This document shows positions 39,021-47,090 of a DNA stretch of 64,000 nt, one piece after another; the first letter of the stretch is position 1, and every line of letters starts with the position of its first letter. This DNA is from Nitrospinia bacterium. Its GTDB lineage: Bacteria > Nitrospinota > Nitrospinia > Nitrospinales > JAJDAT01. The position numbers and the translations under genes were made by a program. Where the stretch lies: NCBI GenBank assembly GCA_029261715.1, contig JAJDAT010000025.1:1-64000 (forward strand), in the 5' to 3' direction. The notes below the pieces were generated by a model. That model was not told the origin of the DNA. It did not search any database and worked only from the letters and a program-made list of their open reading frames with translations.

Positions 39021-40415
39021 TTACAGCGCTGATGATCTAAAAACGACCATTTTTTCTTCGGTCATTTCTTCCATTGTGTAAACCATTCCTCCAACTCCGA
39101 GTCCAGAGGCTTTGTGTCCTGCAAAAGGCATCCAGTCAACGCGAAATGCGGTATGGTCGTTGACCATGACGGCGGCGGCGTTAAGTCTACTTACCGTATC
39201 CCACGCGGTGTCTATATTTTTTGTGAAGACTGCGGCTTGGAATGAGAATGGAACATTGTTAGCTCGGTCGATCGCTTCTTGTCTATCTTTATAGGTATAT
39301 ACAAGGACGACCGGCCCAAATATTTCGCTACACGATACTTTTACAGAATCGGGAGGATTTAATATGACCGTTGGGGCGTAACAAGTTTCTCCGATTTTTT
39401 TACCGCCGGTTAAAATTTTACCGCCAGCTTTTTCCGCTTCTTGAACCCATTCATGAACTCGTTCAACTTCCGCTTTATCGATTAGCGGTCCAACTTCGGT
39501 TTTGTCGTCCAATGGATCGCCTACCTGCATTTTTTCGGCAAGTTTGACAAGTCCGTCAGTTAGTTGAGTAGCGACATCTTCATGAGCGTAAATTCTTTGA
39601 ACGGATACGCATACTTGACCTGCGTGATAGAAACCTCCCTTTGCCAGTAAAGGAAGCGCGTCTTCGACATCTGCGTCTTTATCAAAGATTACAGGAGCGG
39701 CTCCGCCGTGTTCTAGTCCACAACGCGTGCCTGGAGCTACTTTTGATCTTAATCCCCAACCAACTTTGCCTGAACCGATAAACGAAAAGAATGAGGTTTT
39801 TGGATCAGTCACGAGTTTTTCGGCGACCTTGCCTGTGCAAATTGAAGTTTGGCACCACTCTTTAGGTAATCCCGCTTCGTGAAGAACGTTCACTAAATTA
39901 ACGCAGGAATTAGGTGTTGAGCGCGCTGGTTTGACAATAACGGGACAACCAACTGCGACTGCTGGAACAACTTGATGAACAATGAGATTAAAAGGATGAT
40001 TAAAAGCGCTGACAGCGACAACGACGCCGATTGGCTCGCGAAAGGTAAAGGCTTTTCTATTAAGAGAGGAGGTGGTCAATCCCATTGGGATTTCGCGTCC
40101 TATCAAATGATTGACCGATCTTGCCGCTTCGCGAATTCCTTGCACTGCGCGCGCAAGCTCTATTCGCGAATCCATCAATGGTTTTCCGCCTTCGTTTGCG
40201 GATTGCTTGGCATAATCTTCCATCCGCTCTTCAACAATATCCGCTGCCTTCTCTAAAATTTCGATCCTTCTAGGAAGTGGGATTAAGTTATCGGGTTTGG
40301 ATGCAAGATTGTAAGCGACTTCCAGTTTTTTTAATGCCGACTCTTCGTCGTCCATATCGAGTTCAGAAATAAGACTCCCATCATATGGTGAATAGACTTT
40401 TAGTTTTTCCGGCAT
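39021..40415 (-). CDS. NAD(P)-dependent aldehyde dehydrogenase
   Basis: A 464-residue member of the aldehyde dehydrogenase superfamily, slightly short (usual 480-500). It has the cofactor loop VVAVSAFNHPFNL, FSFIGSGKVGW, the general-base Glu in CGLEHGGAAPVI (LEHGG where most have LELGG) and the catalytic Cys in AGQVCVSVQR. CSEIFGPVVLVYTY and VNDHTAFRVDWMPFAGHKASG complete the C-terminal signature. It looks closest to lactaldehyde/glyceraldehyde-type enzymes. It oxidises an aldehyde to acid in the cytosol; substrate unresolved. Gene stands alone, with AGCGCTAA in its leader. Confidence 0.93.
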   Translation of the reverse strand: MPEKLKVYSPYDGSLISELDMDDEESALKKLEVAYNLASKPDNLIPLPRRIEILEKAADIVEERMEDYAKQSANEGGKPLMDSRIELARAVQGIREAARSVNHLIGREIPMGLTTSSLNRKAFTFREPIGVVVAVSAFNHPFNLIVHQVVPAVAVGCPVIVKPARSTPNSCVNLVNVLHEAGLPKEWCQTSICTGKVAEKLVTDPKTSFFSFIGSGKVGWGLRSKVAPGTRCGLEHGGAAPVIFDKDADVEDALPLLAKGGFYHAGQVCVSVQRIYAHEDVATQLTDGLVKLAEKMQVGDPLDDKTEVGPLIDKAEVERVHEWVQEAEKAGGKILTGGKKIGETCYAPTVILNPPDSVKVSCSEIFGPVVLVYTYKDRQEAIDRANNVPFSFQAAVFTKNIDTAWDTVSRLNAAAVMVNDHTAFRVDWMPFAGHKASGLGVGGMVYTMEEMTEEKMVVFRSSAL

Positions 40416-40532
40416 TTCTTTGCCTCCAAAAAATTACGGTTGAATTAAAGCGCTAAGCTTTTTTAGTTTATTTTTAAAGCGAGTTGGGTTTCAATTTTAT
40501 TGTCATACCATTGCGGGTCAAGTCAAAAATTT

Positions 40533-40665
40533 AAGAGAACCTCTAAAAATTCCAATTTGCCAAGAGTGAAGTCCTTATTCTAAGGGCTTCGCGATAGCAA
40601 AACAGTAAAAATATGAATTGTAAGAAATTTCCATAGATTATTATAATCGAATAGTGGGGTTTTGT
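40533..40665. repeat. MITE-like element, copy 2
   Basis: This copy starts AAGAGAACCTCTAAAAA and contains TTTGCCAAGAGTGAAGTCC, TAAGGGCTT and GATAGCAAAACAGTAAAAA, closely matching copy 1. AAGTCCTT and AAGGGCTT form an internal hairpin. Its right end is not identifiable, so the coordinates there are approximate and it may be truncated. Confidence 0.6.
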
Positions 40666-40683
40666 AACAAGAAATGGGTGTAT

Positions 40684-41235
40684 TCAATATTGGAAAAATT
40701 TTGTTATTTCATTTGTCGTATCTTGGACATTCTGAACGAATCGCGCCGACGAGTTTTCAAATTCCTTCCAACAGCTAACCGGGTCTAAAATAATAAGCGG
40801 TTTTTTATAGTCTAAGCATAATTGAATTTCCGCTCGCGTTCCCGAAGTTCCTGGTAAAGCGACAATAAGATTGGCGGTTAAAACGATAATGTGATTTCTA
40901 CTACCTGTTTCCAAACCCTGGTTTCCGGACAATGGTAAATGTGTTTTTATTGGAATTTCTATGTAGGGATTAGGATAGTCGAGAGGATTAGAATAAGTTT
41001 TGCGTTTTTCGGTAGTGTCGCAAAAATTGTCTGATGGAGCTATCCCAATGGATAAACCCTTTCTTTCTGAAACTTCCGTAAAGGCTCTTGCTACGGAGGT
41101 CATTGTTCCAGCGCCGCCTCCATTTATTAAATGGAACCCGTTCTCGGCAATCCATTGCCCTAAAGGGGAACTTAATTCCGAGTAAGTTTTTTCACCAGAT
41201 CCAATAACTCCAATTATTGACAGATTTGTATTCAT
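40684..41235 (-). CDS. SLOG/LOG-type nucleotide-binding protein (TIGR00725-like)
   Basis: A 183-residue Rossmann-like protein of the SLOG superfamily. It begins IIGVIGSGEKTYSE, has the phosphate loop HLINGGGAGTMTSVAR near residue 40 and the second motif LIVALPGTSGTRAEIQLCL near residue 130. Related proteins include cytokinin-releasing LOG enzymes and molybdenum-cofactor-carrier proteins; the PGG-x-GT-x2-E of LOG is here PGTSGTRAE. Nucleotide-related binding is likely, enzymatic role open. It is the last of a minus-strand four-gene set, 10 bases after the DUF58 gene. Confidence 0.78.
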   Translation of the reverse strand: MNTNLSIIGVIGSGEKTYSELSSPLGQWIAENGFHLINGGGAGTMTSVARAFTEVSERKGLSIGIAPSDNFCDTTEKRKTYSNPLDYPNPYIEIPIKTHLPLSGNQGLETGSRNHIIVLTANLIVALPGTSGTRAEIQLCLDYKKPLIILDPVSCWKEFENSSARFVQNVQDTTNEITKFFQY

Positions 41236-41245
41236 TTTAGTTATT

Positions 41246-42238
41246 TTAATTAAGTTTGGGCTGAGGTTTACTGGAGTCTAATCCTACTGTGGCTAAATAA
41301 TTCATTAGCTCCGAAAGGTGGTTTTGAGAGTTGTCGTATAAGCTTTCGAAGTCTTCAGAATGTAGTTGAACCTGATCTCCTCTTTGAATTAGATAAAAAA
41401 TTAAGGAAGCGGTTTCTGAAACTCGTTGTTCTAACTCTAAAGGATTTATTTTCTCGCCTGTTCGACTATCTTTGATATTTAAAAAAATTGAAATTTTTTT
41501 AGAACCTTCAGCGGTAAATTCTTTGGTGCGAAGCTCTCCAGTTTTTGCTGTTGTTTTCCAATGGATAGAGTTTAGAGAATCTCCAGGTTTAAATTCTCTT
41601 ATTGTTCCAATTTCTGAGCCGGCAGATCGAATTAATTTCCCCTCTCCGTCTCCCGATGGAAATGTCTTCGGTAGATCTATTTTTTGTAAGGCAGGATAAA
41701 TTAAAGTTTCCAATTGAATGGGTAGGGTTTTAGTTTTAATAAAAAACCCGAAAGGAAAGCTGGTAGACAATTTACAGGAATTAAGCGTTAACCAGCCTCT
41801 TTGGGAAGCGATAAATCGAACTGTTTTTTCTGAAACCGATCCTGCAATGATTTGGAAAAAATTTGCTGAATTTTCTAGTCGAGCTTCGGTGAATGAGTTA
41901 GACGGAAAATCAACGGTGAGTGAGTATGAAGGAATCTTTTTTTTATTATTTTTTAATATAAAAGTTATTGCGCATGGTTCCTCAGCATATATCCCTTCTT
42001 TGAACCGAACCGCCAGCGTTATTTTTTTGAGGGCTAACTCAGAGAGCACTCCAGAAACTGCGACTAAGCTACAACACATGGCGAGAACAAGATAGAGCAA
42101 GTTATTGCCAGTGTTGATGGCCGCTAAACCAACCCCAAAAATTAAAAATATGAATCCACCGCCTTCTCTAGTGAGTTGTAGCGTTCGATTGCGTAAAGAA
42201 ACTGTTAAGACACGTGGGGAATCCTGCGATGACGACAC
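41246..42238 (-). CDS. DUF58 domain membrane protein
   Basis: A 330-residue protein with an N-terminal TREGGGFIFLIFGVGLAAINTGNNLLYLVLAMC hairpin (two helices, residues 23-60; shown in part) and a DUF58 signature GDSLNSIHWKTTAKTGELRT near residue 220. DUF58 proteins have a von Willebrand A-like fold and nearly always pair with MoxR ATPases. They probably act as chaperone partners in cell-envelope assembly. It lies 7 bases after the MoxR gene on the same strand. Confidence 0.9.
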   Translation of the reverse strand: MSSSQDSPRVLTVSLRNRTLQLTREGGGFIFLIFGVGLAAINTGNNLLYLVLAMCCSLVAVSGVLSELALKKITLAVRFKEGIYAEEPCAITFILKNNKKKIPSYSLTVDFPSNSFTEARLENSANFFQIIAGSVSEKTVRFIASQRGWLTLNSCKLSTSFPFGFFIKTKTLPIQLETLIYPALQKIDLPKTFPSGDGEGKLIRSAGSEIGTIREFKPGDSLNSIHWKTTAKTGELRTKEFTAEGSKKISIFLNIKDSRTGEKINPLELEQRVSETASLIFYLIQRGDQVQLHSEDFESLYDNSQNHLSELMNYLATVGLDSSKPQPKLN

Positions 42239-42245
42239 GGCGAGT

Positions 42246-43190
42246 TTAAATTGGGATTAATTGGTTTTCGATAATTTCACTGATTAGGGGAGCTGTATCA
42301 GAAACTTTCCGAGCGTGGGAACCATTTCGAGTTTGCGGAATAATTCTATGACATAAAACTGGAACAGCGAGTTGTTTCACATCATCTGGGATGCAATAGT
42401 CTCTCCCATTTAAAAACGCTCGCGCTCGCGCCGCCTGTTGTAAAATGAGACCACCTCTAGGGCTAACCCCCAAAGCTATACTATTTGAGTGTCTGGTTGC
42501 CGTGATGATTTGGATGACATAATCTATAAGAACGGATTCGAAAACAACCTCATCGACCTGGGCTTGCATTTTTAAAAGAGTTGTTCTATCGATTACGGGC
42601 TGAAGATTTTTGGGATTTCTTTGTCCAGGTTTTGCCCTTAAAATTTTTCGTTCGTCCTCTTCCGCAGGATAGCCCATGGAAATATACATCATAAAACGGT
42701 CCAATTGAGATTCCGGTAAGGGAAAGGCTCCATGACTTTCAATTGGGTTTTGAGTAGCAATGACTATAAAGGGACTTTCTAATTCATGGGTTTCATTATC
42801 AATGGTCGCTTGGTTTTCGTTCATCGCTTCTAAAAGAGCGCTCTGAGTTCTAGGAGAAGAACGATTAATTTCATCCGCTAAGACTAAATTTGAAAAAATT
42901 GGTCCCTTGTTGAAGTGAAAGCGTTTTTCATTAGAGTCATAAATAGAAACGCCTACAATATCTGAAGGTAAGATGTCGTTGGTGAATTGAATCCGTTTGA
43001 AGGAAAGATCCAAAGATTGAGCAAGGGCACAAGCTAGAGAAGTTTTTCCGACTCCAGGAACGTCCTCGATAAGAATATGACCGCGAGCTAGAATAGAAAT
43101 GAGCGCGAGGTCAATGACGTCTGATTTTCCTATAATGACGGAATTGATATTTTGCTTTAGGTTTTCTAGATCCTGGTTTTTGGACGTCAT
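42246..43190 (-). CDS. MoxR family AAA+ ATPase
   Basis: A 314-residue AAA+ protein. Walker A is DVPGVGKTSLA (about residues 38-48), Walker B VLADEINRSSPRTQSALLE, sensor 1 VIATQNPIESHGAFPLPE and arginine finger region SQLDRFMMYIS. MoxR proteins act as ATP-driven chaperones that mature or insert protein complexes, with DUF58/VWA partners as here. The ATG overlaps the stop of the upstream UDG gene by four bases (ATGA), indicating translational coupling. The set UDG4-MoxR-DUF58-LOG is transcribed leftwards. Confidence 0.95.
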   Translation of the reverse strand: MTSKNQDLENLKQNINSVIIGKSDVIDLALISILARGHILIEDVPGVGKTSLACALAQSLDLSFKRIQFTNDILPSDIVGVSIYDSNEKRFHFNKGPIFSNLVLADEINRSSPRTQSALLEAMNENQATIDNETHELESPFIVIATQNPIESHGAFPLPESQLDRFMMYISMGYPAEEDERKILRAKPGQRNPKNLQPVIDRTTLLKMQAQVDEVVFESVLIDYVIQIITATRHSNSIALGVSPRGGLILQQAARARAFLNGRDYCIPDDVKQLAVPVLCHRIIPQTRNGSHARKVSDTAPLISEIIENQLIPI

Positions 43191-43900
43191 CTACCCAATG
43201 CCTTTAAAACTTTTTTCATATCTTCAAAAACCGCTTTCCTGTTTTCTATTGTATAAGCTCTTAAAAGATAAGCCGGATGTAATGTAAGCATTAAAGGTAT
43301 TCCTTCAAATTCATGCCATTGGCCTCGTTCCTTGGTAATCGGGACAGTTCTTTGCAAAAGAGTAGAGGCGGCTGGTTTCCCTAAAGCGACAATCACTTTA
43401 GGTTTAATAGCTTGTAATTGCTTAATTAGAAATGGTTTGCAAGCTTCAATTTCGTCGGACTGTGGGTCGCGGTTGCCTGGAGGTCTGCATTTAACTATAT
43501 TACAAATGTAGGTGTCGTCTGCGCGGCTAATCTCCATTCCTTTTTCAATAATTTCAGTGAGCTTTTTCCCTGCTCTCCCAACAAAAGGAAGACCTTGTTC
43601 ATCCTCATCAGCTCCTGGACCTTCTCCTACAAATACTAAGTCTGCATTTGGATTTCCAGAACCAAATACTATGTTTTTACGGCCTTCGCAAAGTTTGCAT
43701 CGTTGGCAGTCACCTAATTCAGCTTTTACTTGATCCAGCATTGTATTTGGTTGTTTTGAGTTATGGGTGGGGGATGATCGATCCAAATCTAAATTTTGAT
43801 TGGGATCTAATGGAACTTCATTGATTCCATAATCTTTTAAAAACTGCAAATGGTTCTTTAGTTCTCTTAGTTTAGCGCTTTTGGAAACAGGTGTATCCAT
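43187..43900 (-). CDS. family 4 uracil-DNA glycosylase
   Basis: About 237 residues from ATG 43900; a TTG 12 codons upstream is possible. The C-terminal 180 residues are a family 4 UDG, with Fe-S Cys in DCQRCKLCEGRKN and ICNIVKCRPPGNRDP and later EACKPFL. The uracil-binding motif is VFVGEGPGADEDEQGLPFVG and the second motif LTLHPAYLLR. It removes uracil from DNA. The 60-residue N-terminal extension is low complexity with several Asn/Asp. It shares an ATGA overlap with the MoxR gene. Confidence 0.92.
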   Translation of the reverse strand: MDTPVSKSAKLRELKNHLQFLKDYGINEVPLDPNQNLDLDRSSPTHNSKQPNTMLDQVKAELGDCQRCKLCEGRKNIVFGSGNPNADLVFVGEGPGADEDEQGLPFVGRAGKKLTEIIEKGMEISRADDTYICNIVKCRPPGNRDPQSDEIEACKPFLIKQLQAIKPKVIVALGKPAASTLLQRTVPITKERGQWHEFEGIPLMLTLHPAYLLRAYTIENRKAVFEDMKKVLKALGR

Positions 43901-44080
43901 AGCGTTTAGACTAGCAAAAGAAGCGCTTTTTAACAACGACTTAGGAAAAAAATCTTAACTCTATGAAAGACAACAGTTTTAACGTTATAATTTCGGATAG
44001 TAATTTTTCTTATTGAGACCAATTTTACTTTTAGATTATAATTTTCGGTTATCGCAGGGATATGACCAAGGAGGATTAAA

Positions 44081-44395
44081 GTGTCTGGATTAAAAAGTGC
44101 ATGGGAGATAAGTCTCGAAAAATCAGATAAATTAAACCCAGAATTAAAAAATAGGAAGAAACTCACAAAAGAGCAAAAAGCCGAGATTGCTGAAATACGA
44201 ACGGAGACCAAAGCGGAAATTGCAGATAAAGACGTTTCTTTAGATTATAAGATTAAAAAACTTATAGACCGAGTCCCTCCAGAAAGATTGGAAGGCGAGA
44301 AAGAAATTTTGAAAAAAGAGTTTAATGACATTAAGGAAAAGTTAGAAGAAGAGATGGAAAAGAAAATTGAGGCAATCTACCAGCAAAATCAATAG
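44081..44395 (+). CDS. charged coiled-coil hypothetical protein
   Basis: A 104-residue soluble, very charged protein (Lys/Glu-rich) predicted as long helix or coiled coil, for example KLTKEQKAEIAEIRTETKAE and KEKLEEEMEKKIEAI. The GTG start is fixed by AAGGAGG 6-8 bases upstream, one of the best Shine-Dalgarno sequences in the window. No family recognised; proteins with this look occur upstream of tRNA-synthetase genes in some lineages but no function is known. argS follows on the same strand after a hairpin. Confidence 0.75.
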   Translation: MSGLKSAWEISLEKSDKLNPELKNRKKLTKEQKAEIAEIRTETKAEIADKDVSLDYKIKKLIDRVPPERLEGEKEILKKEFNDIKEKLEEEMEKKIEAIYQQNQ

Positions 44396-44429
44396 ATTTG
44401 GTATTTTTCTCCCCTTATCCTGTCTTAAA

Positions 44430-44454
44430 GCGGCTCCTTAAAATAGGGAGTCGC
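44430..44454 (+). terminator. GC-rich hairpin between coiled-coil gene and argS
   Basis: GCGGCTCC (44430-44437) can pair with GGGAGTCGC (44446-44454) around TTAAAATA. It lacks a T-run, so it could be a weak terminator, attenuator or RNA-processing signal in the argS leader. Confidence 0.35.
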
Positions 44455-44516
44455 CTTCGCTGAAAACCAAATGACCTGCCCGTCTTAATTTTGTTTTAAT
44501 GTAGATTGGAGTTTGA

Positions 44517-46175
44517 ATGAAAAATACTGTAAGGGAACTTATTTCCGACGCGTTAAACCGAGCCAAAGAAAATGGAGATTTAACGCTTGATAGCACTCCC
44601 AATATCGTGATTGAAGAGCCAAAAGACAAAAAGTTTGGCGACTATTCCACTAATGTCGCTATGTTAATGGCAAAATCGGAAAAGAAGAACCCGAGAGCCA
44701 TTGCCGAATCTATTTGCAATTACTTTAGTGAAGAATTACGAGTTGAATCAGCTGAATGCGCTGGACCTGGGTTTATCAATTTAAAAATGTCAGATTCTTT
44801 TTTCGCGGAGCGGTTAAAACAAGCAAGAGATAAAGGCGAGGATTTTGGTCGTTTAGAGATGGGGCAAGGGCGAAAAATAAACCTAGAATACGTAAGCGCA
44901 AACCCAACGGGACCTCTTCACGTTGGCCATGGTAGAGGCGCCGCTGTAGGTGACACTCTTGGTAATATCCTTCAGTTTGCCGGTTTTGACGTCTGTAAGG
45001 AATATTATATTAACGATGTTGGAAACCAAATCAATATTCTTGGTAACTCAACTTGGGTTCGATATTTAGAGATATGTGGAAAGCCAATTGAATTTCCAGA
45101 CAATCATTATAAGGGAGATTACATCAAGGATATTGCTCAAGAAGTTTTTGACGAGCATGGCGATAGTTTTTTGAGTAAACCGGAAGATGAGTCAAAAGCC
45201 TATTTTAAAAAATACGCTAACGATTGGGTTTTAAATGGAATTAAAGACGATTTAAAACATTTTAGGGTAGGGCATGATGTTTGGTTTAGCGAAAAATCTC
45301 TACATGATGAAGGTAAGGTCGAAGCGAGTCTTAAATGGCTTCGTGAAAAGGGACATATTTACGATAAAGACGGCGCAGTCTGGTTAAAGTCTTCCGCTTT
45401 TGAAGATGATAAAGATAGAGTGATTATAAAGCAGGACGGTAGTCAAACCTATTTCTGTTCGGATATTGCTTACCATAAAGATAAAATTGATCGTGGTTTT
45501 TATAAAATAATAGATATTTGGGGAGCGGATCATCACGGTTATGTTCCGCGCATGCAGGCTGTGCTTGAAGCGATGGAGTTTAGTAAAGATGTGTTCAAGG
45601 TTGCTTTGGTTCAGTTTGTCACTTTAAAAAGAGGCGGTGAAAAAGCCCAAATGTCTACACGTTCTGGAGAGTTTATTACGTTGTCTGAAGTCGTGGACGA
45701 AGTGGGCGTGGACGCCGCGCGATTTTTCTTTTTAATGAGAAGCGCAGATAGTCATTTAGATTTTGATTTAGAATTGGCAAAGCAAAAGTCCAATGATAAT
45801 CCTGTTTTTTATGTTCAATATGCCCATGCCAGGATTTGCAGCGTTTTCCAAACTGCTGTTGATAGTGATGTGAAAACTTCTACCATAAACGAAGCGGATT
45901 TAAGTTTGTTTGGCGAGGATGAAATTGAACTGGCGAAAAAAGTATTGGCCTTTCCTGAAGTGGTCGAGAAAGCTGCCGAAACTCTAGAAGGACATCGTAT
46001 AACTTATTATCTACAAGAGTTATCGGCTAATTTTCATAGCTATTATAGAAAAAATCGAGTTGTTACCGAGGATATGCCATTAACTTTGGCAAGATTGGCG
46101 TTACTTGATTGCGTTAGAAATGTTTTAAAGATGGGGCTGGGGCTTATGGGGATTTCGGCGCCTGAAAAAATGTGA
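44517..46175 (+). CDS. argS: arginyl-tRNA synthetase
   Basis: A 552-residue class I synthetase that charges tRNA-Arg. The N-terminal Add-1 domain (residues 1-100) includes KKFGDYSTNVAMLMAK. The HIGH-type motif is PTGPLHVGHGRGAAVGD (about residues 135-151), the KMSKS loop KAQMSTRSGEFI (about 380), and the C-terminal anticodon-binding DALR domain contains YAHARICSVF and HSYYRKNRVV. Length is normal. A GGAG six bases before the ATG sets the start. A MITE-like element begins 3 bases after the stop. Confidence 0.97.
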   Translation: MKNTVRELISDALNRAKENGDLTLDSTPNIVIEEPKDKKFGDYSTNVAMLMAKSEKKNPRAIAESICNYFSEELRVESAECAGPGFINLKMSDSFFAERLKQARDKGEDFGRLEMGQGRKINLEYVSANPTGPLHVGHGRGAAVGDTLGNILQFAGFDVCKEYYINDVGNQINILGNSTWVRYLEICGKPIEFPDNHYKGDYIKDIAQEVFDEHGDSFLSKPEDESKAYFKKYANDWVLNGIKDDLKHFRVGHDVWFSEKSLHDEGKVEASLKWLREKGHIYDKDGAVWLKSSAFEDDKDRVIIKQDGSQTYFCSDIAYHKDKIDRGFYKIIDIWGADHHGYVPRMQAVLEAMEFSKDVFKVALVQFVTLKRGGEKAQMSTRSGEFITLSEVVDEVGVDAARFFFLMRSADSHLDFDLELAKQKSNDNPVFYVQYAHARICSVFQTAVDSDVKTSTINEADLSLFGEDEIELAKKVLAFPEVVEKAAETLEGHRITYYLQELSANFHSYYRKNRVVTEDMPLTLARLALLDCVRNVLKMGLGLMGISAPEKM

Positions 46176-46177
46176 CG

Positions 46178-46280
46178 ATAGGGAACCTCTAAAAACTGCT
46201 TTTGGCTACGAGTGATCCCTATGAAATAAGGGCTTGCGAGTGCCGCAAGTAAGAATATTGAATTATTAGAGATACCCGAT
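46178..46280. repeat. MITE-like element, copy 3
   Basis: A 103-base element with the best-preserved termini: left ATAGGGAACCTCTAAAA, right TTATTAGAGATACCCGAT, complementary at about 14 of 18 positions. The interior keeps CGAGTGA, ATAAGGGCTT and GAATATTGAATT in common with copy 2 but is shorter. It fills most of the gap between argS and the SPOR gene. Confidence 0.6.
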
Positions 46281-46312
46281 AAATATTCATACTATTTAAG
46301 GATTCTTATTGA

Positions 46313-47080
46313 GTGGTTTTTCATGTCAGGTATTTATCGGTTATATTAGGCCTGCTTTTATCGGCTTCCATGGCTCACTTAGCAGGGTTTGATCTTTCTA
46401 TTTTAGATAAATTATTGCCTTCCAATAATGAGTTATCAGAAGAAACTTCATTTAAAAAAATAAAAGTAGCTCCTAAAAAAACTCAGAGAAATAAGAGTGA
46501 AAATACTGAAGCCCCTTATACTTTTTTTGAGGTTTTAACAGACGAAGACAACGATAATTTTGTCGATATGGAAGGCGCTATTGCAGCAGCGCCTGAGAGA
46601 GCTAAGCCTACACAAGGGAAACGAGACAGTACGCCTCGACAAATCACAAAACCCATTAAAGGCGACAAGGTTGATATAGCTGTTAAGAAAGTTGAAAAGT
46701 CGGTTGAGAAAACGTCAACCTCTAAAATTTCAATTCCCACAACAACTAAAGCTTCGGCTCCTAAAACTTCAACTACAAAAGTTTCAATACCCAAAACTTC
46801 AACTGTAAGAACTCCTCCCCAAAATAAAATACCAGTAAATAATGGAAAGTATGTTGTTCAAGCAGGTTCCTTTAAAAGTATGGATTCTGCAAATAGGTTA
46901 GTGGCTAAATTAAAGAGTAAAGGGTATTCGGCTTATTGGAAGGAAACAGAAGTTGAAGGTAGGAAATGGTTCCGAGTTTATTTAGGTTCTTTTTCGAATC
47001 ATGACGATGCGTTAGCGCTGGTCCAAAAGGCTCGTGCAGAAGAAAAGCTAGATCCTATGATCGCTTTTCAAAAAAACTAA
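46313..47080 (+). CDS. SPOR-domain cell-envelope protein
   Basis: A 255-residue protein with GTG start, an N-terminal membrane segment YLSVILGLLLSASMAHLAGF, a long Lys/Thr/Ser-rich linker (residues 40-170) and a C-terminal SPOR domain. The SPOR domain shows KYVVQAGSFKSMDSANRL, KLKSKGYSAYWKETEVEG and WFRVYLGSFSNHDDALAL. SPOR domains bind denuded glycan strands at the division septum. Features are like FtsN/DedD-type proteins. The gene ends 10 bases from the convergent TPR gene. Confidence 0.9.
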   Translation: MVFHVRYLSVILGLLLSASMAHLAGFDLSILDKLLPSNNELSEETSFKKIKVAPKKTQRNKSENTEAPYTFFEVLTDEDNDNFVDMEGAIAAAPERAKPTQGKRDSTPRQITKPIKGDKVDIAVKKVEKSVEKTSTSKISIPTTTKASAPKTSTTKVSIPKTSTVRTPPQNKIPVNNGKYVVQAGSFKSMDSANRLVAKLKSKGYSAYWKETEVEGRKWFRVYLGSFSNHDDALALVQKARAEEKLDPMIAFQKN

Positions 47081-47090
47081 TAAAAACTTT

